DNA of 64,000 bases, taken from positions 62,374,295 to 62,438,294 of the forward strand of contig NC_052507.1 of NCBI RefSeq assembly GCF_014356525.2. Direction: 5' to 3'. This document shows positions 56,191-64,000 of the stretch, in pieces. Each line of letters begins with the position of its first letter. Positions within the stretch are counted from its first letter, which is position 1. A program made the position numbers and the translations under genes. Source of the stretch: Nilaparvata lugens. Taxonomy: Eukaryota; Arthropoda; Insecta; Hemiptera; Delphacidae. The notes under the pieces were generated by a model that did not search any database, was not told the DNA's origin, and saw only the letters and a list, made by a program, of their open reading frames with translations.

Positions 56191-56779
56191 AGTAGTTCTG
56201 TGAACAGTAGACCTCACGCAGTATTCTCATCCACAAGTACCTGATTGAAACTATAGACCTTATAGAAATACAGCAATAGACTGGCTTCTCCACACATCTG
56301 TGTAATTACTTGTCAGCTGATTTATGATGAATAATTCTATAGTCTGATTTTTACTCTAATATTGACGTATGAAGCAGGCTCCTTTTTCCTTTCATATTAT
56401 CCTTGAAATGCAAAATTTTCAAAAACCTCGTATATAGGTCGACACGCAATATAAAAAGGAACATACCTGTCAAATTTCATGAAATCTATTACCGCGTTTC
56501 GCCGTAAATGCGCAACATATAAACATTTAAACATTAAGAGAAATGCCAAACCGTCGACTTGAATCTTAGACCTCACTCACTACCTCCGTAAACAGAGCCG
56601 TAGTGCATTCGTGTGACGTCAGCACAGGTAGGGCTCCTACACCAATAAAAATTCATTGATCTCAGCTGATCCACATCAGCCAGTGTTTCTATTGGTGTAG
56701 TAGCCCTACCTGTGCTGACGTCACACGAATGCACTACGGCTTTGTTCACGGAGGTAGTGCCTCACTTCGCTCGGTCAAT
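56191..56779 (+). mobile_element. X repeat, tandem second copy with a palindrome inserted
   Basis: TTAGTAGTTCTGTGAACAGT to CACTTCGCTCGGTCAAT, broken by 56578-56759. Confidence 0.82.
56578..56759. mobile_element. 182 bp palindromic element with 7 bp target duplication
   Basis: Ends CACTACCTCCGTAAACAGAG and inverse. Arms of about 75 bp are near-perfect and contain GTGACGTCAGCAC (a CRE-like TGACGTCA) and CTACACCAATAA, an inverted CCAAT. Flanks CCTCACT at 56571-56577 and 56760-56766. Confidence 0.8.
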
Positions 56780-57249
56780 TATTCAAGGGCTATGGATATT
56801 ATTGAATATGAGTATCATTCAATATTATGAGTATTCCTCAAGGGCTTCATAACAGCATTTACACAAAATTCACTAACGCTTGTGTTATGTGATAAAAAAC
56901 CCGGAACATGAAATCAACACCCATTTGTAAATCGAGCCATTACACCTCTGCAATATAATGCTCATACTTTTTCATTCATGGAACAAGGCTATTCATGTTT
57001 CGGATATCGTGCACTTGTCTACTGTTATAATAAGAGGAGAAAGTGAGTGTGGCCGTGCTTTCACTTACCCACAGTATCGGGTTGCAGAGAGCTCAGTGAT
57101 CACCCGGAGAGCTAAACTGAACAAAGCTTGGCCATCTAAACTCTGACTTCCTTGGTTGACCGCAACAAAATGTATCCTACTATACCTCGTCCGGGAGCTT
57201 TATACGCGAGATTCACGTTATAGACGTTTATTCTTCATTGATTCTTACA

Positions 57250-57365
57250 ACAAGTACATCATCAAAAATGATAGGGAGTGAAAAAATTAGGTAACCTTGT
57301 GCTATTCCTCTCCCAAATTTAGATAAGGTTACACATAGTCCGAAATGGGTTGTTGAGTCTTGTAG
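57250..57365 (+). repeat. Repeat shared with 49.1 and 51.6 kb
   Basis: ACCTTGTGCTATTCCTCTCC and AAAATGATAGGGAGTG recur at 49080-49140 and, inverted, at 51560-51650. Probably a LINE 3' end. Confidence 0.5.
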
Positions 57366-57418
57366 TTTTTCACTTAATAGAATGTTCAGTTCTTAATATT
57401 ATTCTCACAATAATCCTA

Positions 57419-58573
57419 TTATATTAAACGAGCAATTTCTGTATTTTTAAATCTGGTTATTTATATTCACTTATATCTGATACATTAGCATAAGGTCATT
57501 ATGATTGTCAGGGTTTGGTGCATTCACGATCTCATTTCATTGCTCCTATTTCATGCACAGTTTCATTATTACTTCTCTTTTTTTTCATTAAAAGTCTGAT
57601 CTCAAGGTTTTGTAATGGGACCACCTTTATAGTTCATCTATCACCTATTTCATCTTCCCTTGTATTCTATTATGAACTTCAATTTTTCATTGTATACTTT
57701 CATGATAAGTTTCACTCCACATGGATGCAAATAACAACTTTAGTTTGCTAATGTGATAATACTTTAGTTGAAGTTGATGGCTCGATATGTACAATATTAT
57801 TTTCTTCAGTATTTGTAATTGATTAATACTGATGCGAAACTGAAAATAATGGTTTATTTCTTAAGTCTCATTTAATTTTATAATGTCAATTTTTGTAAAT
57901 GTTACCATAGGCAACAGCCTAGTAACAATTATTGTCAATAAATATCTTATCTTATCTTATATCTGGATATTTATGTTCAACGGATCTCGAGAACGGCTCT
58001 ATCGATTTTCACGAAATTTGGAACATAGTAGGTTTATGATATAAAGATTCGATTGCACTAGGTCTCATCCTTGGGAAAACTAGCTGAACGACATTAAAAG
58101 GATAATTCATCCTTGGCTGAAACAGCTGTGGATAGTAAAAAAGTGAGTGAGCGAGTGAGTATGTGGAAAATAAAAATATCGCATCAATCAAAATATGTTA
58201 GATATTGAATAAATAATACTCTTCATGTCAACCATCTTTATTTTAATACATTCAAGACTAAACTGTTATTAACGTTCTGGTAACTAGTGTATTGAAATCA
58301 TAATAATAATAAATATCATCTGTAACATCTCCCTCTTTAAGACTTCATATTAGTCATATATTATCCTATATTCCCCTTTTTATTTTTCGTATAAATGAAT
58401 TGTGTTTCTTCGCTGAACACCGCCATTAATGTTTTTAACCAGGAAAATACACCCCCGAAATTCATAAGATGACATATAGCCAGCTGTGAAATATGATCAC
58501 GATCATTATGGAGAATTGTGTTCTGTTTATCAATAAATAAAAATAACGAGCGAAGCTCGGTGCCCTGATATTT
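57419..58573 (+). mobile_element. R2 repeat split by a retroposed insertion
   Basis: 57419-57490 (TATTATATTAAACGAGCAAT) continues at 57957 (ATCTGGATATTTATGTTCAA) and ends ACGAGCGAAGCTCGGTGCCC. The 57495-57950 insertion ends AATAAATATCTTATCTTATC with TTATATCTGRATA on both sides. Confidence 0.75.
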
Positions 58574-59038
58574 GTTACTTATTCAAGAAAGCAGGGCCGG
58601 CCCCAGGGGTGGGCGGACCGGGCGGCCGCACAGGGCGGCAGATTTTGGGGGCGGCAAATTTTAAGGAATGGAAAATTAAAAAAATACACATAAACAATAA
58701 ATTCATAATAATAAATATGAATAGTAAAATTGTATAAGAAGCTTTTCCAAACTTCTAATTAAGAGGCTAATTAAGACTTTTCCAAGATCAACAATGTCTG
58801 ATCAAAGGAAGTCTGAGTGGTCTAGCGAACATAAAATAGCTAGATCATATTCCCAATAGATAGAACATATTCCCTAGATCTTGAAGAATTGGTGAAGGAA
58901 TTCTCCCATGCAAAAGTCAGACGAGTTCTACTTAATTAAACAGGTGTGTTGAACAAACTTAATGTGTTGTAGAAATTTTAGTTTTAATTACTTAGCAAGT
59001 TAAGTAGGCCTAAGACTTTCTTGCAGTCTACGTCTTAA

Positions 59039-59672
59039 GGCTGTGCAAAGGCTAAAAATATACTTTCTACTGGTGATATTTTTCAAAGTTTTTCGATTTG
59101 TGTATTATCAAGCTATCAAAATGAAAAAGGTTTCTCAGGAAAACATTTTTTCCCCGATCATTACTTTTTGAGATATGAGCGCCTAAAGTTCACATTTTTG
59201 GGACAGAACATTTCAAATTCAGTAAGAGATGAAATTATGAGATTTATAGGATAAATTCTTCATGGTAGGCTATTGTTGATTGAATAAACAAGTAATTTTC
59301 TGAAAATATCAATTTTTGATAAAGTTATTCAATGTACCAGAAATTACAAAAAATAACTAAACTAAACGTTATTTTTGGTAATTTTTAGTAAAATGAATAA
59401 CTTTCTTCAAATCAGATATTTTCAGAAAATTTTTGTTTTATTCAATCAACAATACCATGAAGAATTCCTGTTCATGAATTTATCTCGTACCGAAATTGAA
59501 ATGTTCTGTCCGAAAAATTTAAACTTTAGACGCTCATGTCTTAAAAAGTAATGATTGGAAAAGAATGTTTTCCTAGAAGAACTTTTTCATTTTGATAACT
59601 TGGTAATACACAAATCGAAAAACTTTTAAAAATATCACCAGTAGAAAGTTTATGTTTAGCATTTGCACAGCC
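59039..59672. mobile_element. R4 palindromic element, complete
   Basis: TTAA at 59035-59038 then GGCTGTGCAAAGGC; right end ATTTGCACAGCC. Arms about 310 bp around a centre near 59350. Confidence 0.85.
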
Positions 59673-59740
59673 TGTTTTCTTCATGTGTACCTGTTTCGAA
59701 CATAAAAATAGTTTAATCAGATATTTTGTGTTACTGTTCC

Positions 59741-61058
59741 CAGTGGCGTAACGTTTCCAAACCGGGCCCCCCCGCAAAAAAAATTCCGGGCCCCTCTTCT
59801 AAATCGTACCACCTTTCTCCAGCCCCCTTCTCCATAATTCCCAAGCATTAACTAATGTGAACGTACATCTTTCATGAGTGAATTACATAGCTTAGTTGAA
59901 AAAATAAAACTTGTTCTCGATTGAATTCTACAATTCAATTTCGATTTTCAATTATCAAAAGCTCTGCTAGCTGCCTAATCGAGATTATTATTACAATTTC
60001 AGTCTTTAAGGATACTCTGAAAGAATTTAACTGAAAACTGAGGTCTTTGCTGAGGTCTTCTTCATACTGAGAAACAAGCACATTCACTTTTTCCGACACT
60101 TCTTTGTCGCTCGCTTGTATCAAAAATTTTGGAGTGAGCACAATGAATAGTTTGCTAACCCTACACATAGCTTGAAATCTGGTTATTAGCTGAGCAATGA
60201 CTGTGTCTAAGGTTGCATAAAATACTGTTGTTTTGAAATATTTTTCTTTGCCTACCAATCTCTCGTCTTGGCTCAGTTCATAGAAGTGCTTTTCTACTTC
60301 CCTAAATCTTTTATCATCAAATTCGTTATTCACTCCCCAATCTCTCATAAGATCGATCGCGCCTTTTTTTTTAATTCATCAAAATTGCTCATTGCTAAAG
60401 TCAAGTTTTCTTTTGCTCTCTCTAACTGCATAGTTGCTTCGAAGAGATCATAGTCCTTGTTTTGTAAATTTTCTGATGCTACATTCAATACTTCAAGAAT
60501 TTTTGTATGCATAATGACTAAATTACAAATTAGAAAGGATCAGGATGTCTTTTCAAACCAATTGCTTCACTCCTTTCTTTTGGTTTTCCAAAGATTCCTA
60601 ATTTTTCAAAAAGCTCACCATCATACAATTATTGAAGCTCTGTCAATGAAACTATAATTATTATATTACGAGTAGATTTGAACAATTATTGTTTTTCTTT
60701 CTTGCCTTATTCATTATTTTCTACTTGTATTCTCTTGATATTAATTTATAACCAGACTGATAACATTGTTCTATTGCATATTTCTTCTTACACAATGAAT
60801 GAAACCTGTCATTTTCCACAATAAAACTTCTGCTTTTTTATCAAAAGTTACTTCCATGATCATATTTTTCTTTTTAAAGTATGCAATATATAATTATCAT
60901 TCCGGGCCCTAACCCGGGCCCCCTAGACCGACCGGGTAATTTTATTTTTTCAGAAAACCTATATTAGCCTACATATTATCTGGGCCCTAGCCCCGGGCCC
61001 CCTAGGAACCTGGGCCCCCCGCGCCACATGGACAGCGGGGGTGTACGTTACGCCACTT
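59741..61058 (-). mobile_element. Inner hAT element with 8 bp target duplication
   Basis: Ends CAGTGGCGTAACGTTTCC and GTACGTTACGCCACTT. Flanks ACTGTTCC at 59733-59740 and 61059-61066. It carries a decayed transposase segment on the minus strand. Confidence 0.85.
59935..60520 (-). pseudogene. hAT transposase fragment (ZMYM1-like)
   Basis: From 60520 down: KILEVLNVASENLQNKDYDL, then a stop near 60350, then DKRFREVEKHFYELSQDERL and VFYATLDTVIAQLITRFQAM (137-codon frame). Matches the middle region of the zinc-finger MYM-type 1-like hAT transposases (F-ATLD-I-QL-RF). Catalytic N-terminal part and C-terminal dimerisation part are missing. Nonfunctional. Confidence 0.75.
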
Positions 61059-61593
61059 ACTGTTCCCCAATATTTATATTTATCAAATATTTGTTTAAAT
61101 CTCAATAAATGGTAACTTAAACAGCTGATAACCTTCGTGTAAATTTTTAGTCGGCTTATAAAAATATATCTGCAACCGGAAACATAAAACAGTTTATGAA
61201 ACAAAAATAATTTTAAAATGTACAATAACACTTGGGACTTCTAATACATAATTATTTAGAGTTTCCTGAGACTCTGTGGTGCGAATGGCGCGATCGCATT
61301 ACAGCAAAGACACAATAGTAAAGTTGGGCGATCCCTCAAGGAAGGGGTGGAACCCGGGATTAACAATAATTAGACGGGATACTTGAGAGGGGGGCGGCGG
61401 TTGCCGATCTCGCCCAGGGCGGCAAAGTCCCTAGGGCCGTGCCTGCAAGAAAGTGACTTATTCAAGTCAGTGCAAGTTATAGGACCGCATTATTTCCGCG
61501 TTTCTGTTTCGACCAACTCAAGAGTATCACAGAATAGCGTTTTCGAATGGTATATCAAGATGTAGGTGGTATTTCACCGAACTAATGGATCAC

Positions 61594-61745
61594 TAGCAGG
61601 TAACCCGTGCTCCGCAAGTGTCTATTTTAAAACTTGACAAAATGGAAACTTGACCGAGTGAATTCTTGAAGAGTTAGAAATAGGCCTTGAACCATCCTCG
61701 GTTAATTAAGAATCTATAATTTATACTTCATATTTCATATTTTAT
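61594..61745 (-). mobile_element. Helitron 3' end fragment
   Basis: CTAGCAGGTAACCCGTGCTC then CGCAAGTGTCTATTTTAAAA: reverse orientation of 45060-45233. 61746-62136 holds nothing recognised. Confidence 0.72.
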
Positions 61746-62136
61746 ATTCATACTTCAAAATCAAAAAGTATTAAAAGTAAATATTTCAACAAATATCAAA
61801 ATTCGGGAGTGATACAGTCACTGGATTCACTCCAGTTTATTATCTCCCTATCATTGATTTGATTTTGCGGTCTATGAAATAAGATTTTCATTAATTCATA
61901 ATAGGAAGGGGTAAACGACTATATAATTGATAATTACAATTACATTAAAATTAATTGAGTTTTTATTGTAAAAAATTACAATATTTTTATCATGCTTTCG
62001 CCAACCGCACGAGAATTGTCCGATGGAATTAAAACGGTTGATACCTCCCAAACCACCAATAGATGTTGCCAATTCGTCAGGTTTATCATAAAAATATTAA
62101 TCAATTTTTCTCAAGGTACCTAGAATACATCGTAAT

Positions 62137-62745
62137 CAATATCCTATACTATTGAACAAGCAACTTCTGTTTATATGTCTGGATGTTTAAATGTTTGGAT
62201 GTTTATATGTTTGTATTTCACCGGATTTCGAAAAAGGCTTTAACGATTCTCACGAAATTCAAGACATAGTAGGTTTATAATAAGAAGGTTCGATTGCACT
62301 AGGTCTCATCCCTGGGAAAACTCGCTGAAGGACATTAAAAGGATAATTATTATTCATCCTTGGGAAAACAGCTGATAATAATTATTTCGTCTGTTGGTGA
62401 TGGAAGTGAGTGAGCGAGTTCATGTGTGTGGGACTGTGTCAAAATTATGACTCAGCTGTTGAACTTTTGTACGGTAATCATTCAATCAGATACTTAGTTG
62501 CAAAAAAGGCAGGTTATTTTCAATCCTGATTAATTCCAGTAGATCCATATTTTTGAAATGGTTTTCTCTGATTTGGTTCACGTGAAGTTAATCAGGATTA
62601 AAATTTAACCGGCTTTTGTGCAACTGGGCCTTTGTGAGGAAAATTTTTGCATTCCTCTGGGAATTAATCTCAATTTACTGTGATTAGATAGAACATTCCT
62701 GTATGAATGTTATTATAATTTCTTCTTTCGTAATAAATTGTATTC
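62137..62745 (+). mobile_element. R2-related repeat, long variant, copy 2
   Basis: Matches 44014-44610 throughout, with a (TTTA/GATG)n start ATGTTTAAATGTTTGGATGT. Confidence 0.75.
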
Positions 62746-64000
62746 CAGATACATTGATTATCCTCATCTAAAATCAGCTGTAGACAACGTTGATCAAATC
62801 TTATTTGGCAATGTAGCACTCATCTGTTTCAATTTGCATCGGACTAATTTCGTGCGGTTGACTATAGTTTCAATTTTCAGTCCGCTTTTCTATCTACGGG
62901 CTTCTGTATAAATTTAACATTCTATATTTTCTCTTCTTTAGAAATAAAGAAATAGAAATGTAAGTACCCTTTTTTAAATTGATTACTCACGACATGTTTT
63001 GGCTATGATGCCATTATCAAGTACTTGGATTTCAATTTTTATTTCTCTTCTTTTTATAACCACAGCCCTGCGACTCAATTTGAGAGAAATCCCAGATCTC
63101 TGGTGGTGAGAAATAATAAATTCCTTCCAAATTGTGGAGTCAGTGGATTGACAATGACTGGAAAGTTGATACTCTTCAAATTATCTTCCTCAACCTCATG
63201 CCAAGACCAGAATGAGACGTGATTACACGTTATTACACACTCATATACATATTTACATACTCTCTGTTTTGCCACCTTAACCTGAACACTTGTATTAAGA
63301 TGTTTGTAGAATGCAAGGAGAAACTTTTCCATGTTGCTCCAACTAGTCGCGTAGCCTCGAGTCCTGTTTAAATGTGGAAGAGACTCAGTACAGCGTACAT
63401 TCAAATATTCGAGTGATGTGATTATTGGAAACATGTTGTTTGAAACAAGATATACTTCCGCTAGCTTGTTATCCCATTAGAGGACGTTTGGCCTTAAGCC
63501 AAATAGTTGCAAATGTGTGAGGAGGTAGCTATCTGCAGGAACAGGATAAATGCAATCCCAGAACATGTCCAACAATGCCTACTGGCACAAATTCATCACA
63601 CCTGGATTATATCTGACTTAATTGTAGGTGCCGCCAATTATTTATGCCACTAAATCATCTTATTTCGTTTAGTTTATGTTTCTCTAGATGTTCCGTTGGG
63701 GTTCATTCCGTTGGGGAACAGCTATGTACCCTGTAGTGGGGTACACGTTATAATGGCAGTTCCTTCGATTAACAAATACCTTATGGCAGTACCTTAGATC
63801 TCCAAATTTCGCACATAGATTCTAAAAATATCAATCTCGTGCACCTCGAAGCCCAAATTCAAATTTTCCTTCTAGATTTTTGAGAAATGATGTTCAAATT
63901 TAATTCATGAATATTTTTACATACCTATTCAAGACATTATTTTATACATACCATTTATGTTAATATAGAACTATAATCTAGCGAGACTATTTCATCGAAG
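62746..64000. other. Mostly unassigned, with small repeat pieces
   Basis: 62790-62905 is an inverted relative of 52230-52340 (CGCTTTTCTATC, TTCGTGCGGTTGACTA). 62985-63025 has the hairpin-type word CGACATGTTTTGGCTATGAT. 63734-63762 is an M1 end (TACACGTTATAATGGCAGT). The 119-codon minus frame at 63075-63434 has no recognisable motif and I do not call it a gene. Confidence 0.5.

Larger units (their letters stand above)
58592..61445. mobile_element. Outer hAT element with 8 bp target duplication
   Basis: Ends CAGGGCCGGCCCCAGGGGTG and CCTAGGGCCGTGCCTG. Flanks CAAGAAAG at 58584-58591 and 61446-61453, the 8 bp duplication of hAT elements. The GGGCGGC-rich ends are like other hAT families. No transposase of its own is recognised; an R4 and a second hAT copy are nested within. 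Confidence 0.82.

Noticed and set aside
63075..63434. 119-codon minus-strand gene
   Set aside because: No motif, no splice or start support, length within chance for this much sequence.

Overview
The window is AT-rich animal DNA with long introns, simple repeats and many transposon families, most of them broken or inserted into each other. The mix (Tc1/mariner, piggyBac, hAT, Helitron-like elements, several non-LTR retrotransposons and tRNA-derived SINEs) and the one host gene point to an insect. A hemipteran such as a planthopper is my best guess from general familiarity with these repeats; the species is not proven by the sequence. There is no bacterial or viral content and no CRISPR.

Host gene. 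One host gene can be assembled with good support, on the minus strand. Four coding exons (18794-18881, 12962-13385, 11233-11720, 3144-3229) join in matching phase into 362 codons: signal peptide, six-cysteine knot ending in CC, Pro/Ala/Ser-rich and Ser/Thr-rich linker, then the activation site of a trypsin-like serine protease (R/IVGG). The catalytic core lies left of position 1. Everything else in the first 18.9 kb sits in its introns. A weaker cysteine-rich exon candidate is at 24.9-25.1 kb and a weak promoter/first-exon candidate at 48.3 kb.

Family labels used below. M1: TA-targeted MITE of about 350 bp with inverted ends GTGAGGTCCACGTTATAATG, in roughly 20 copies or pieces. X: about 600 bp repeat running from TAGTAGTTCTGTGAACAG to CTCACTTCGCTCGGTCA. 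R2: repeat with TCCTATTATATTAAACGAGC at one end and CGAGCGAAGCTCGGTGCCCC at the other. R3: repeat starting TCTGGTGTGGCGCACTCACA. R4: about 634 bp palindrome in TTAA, ends GGCTGTGCAAA. F: hairpin elements with 13-14 bp target duplications. W: about 285 bp MITE-like repeat. P: repeat next to (TA)n with a 22 bp palindrome.

Layout. 0-2.5 kb: complete Tc1/mariner-type transposon with an open transposase frame. 2.5-11 kb: LINE pieces, M1, X, a Helitron-like element carrying a LINE. 11-19 kb: three host exons, hAT relic, R4, a 1.6 kb intronic tandem duplication carrying a LINE with an (AAG)n tail, and SINEs. 19-29 kb: tRNA-like foldback, R3, F, R2, minisatellite, polypyrimidine tract, Helitron. 29.5-37.2 kb: a nest in which an M1 copy is split by X, X by a TAA-flanked element, and that by a decayed piggyBac element and a 3.2 kb long-inverted-repeat element. 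37.6-39.4 kb: 62 bp minisatellite. 40.3-41.5 kb: 1.16 kb palindrome. 41.6-58.6 kb: more X, R2, R3, M1, LINE ends, SINE, F and a Mutator-like MITE. 58.6-61.4 kb: a hAT element containing R4 and a second hAT element. The rest is R2 and unrecognised sequence.
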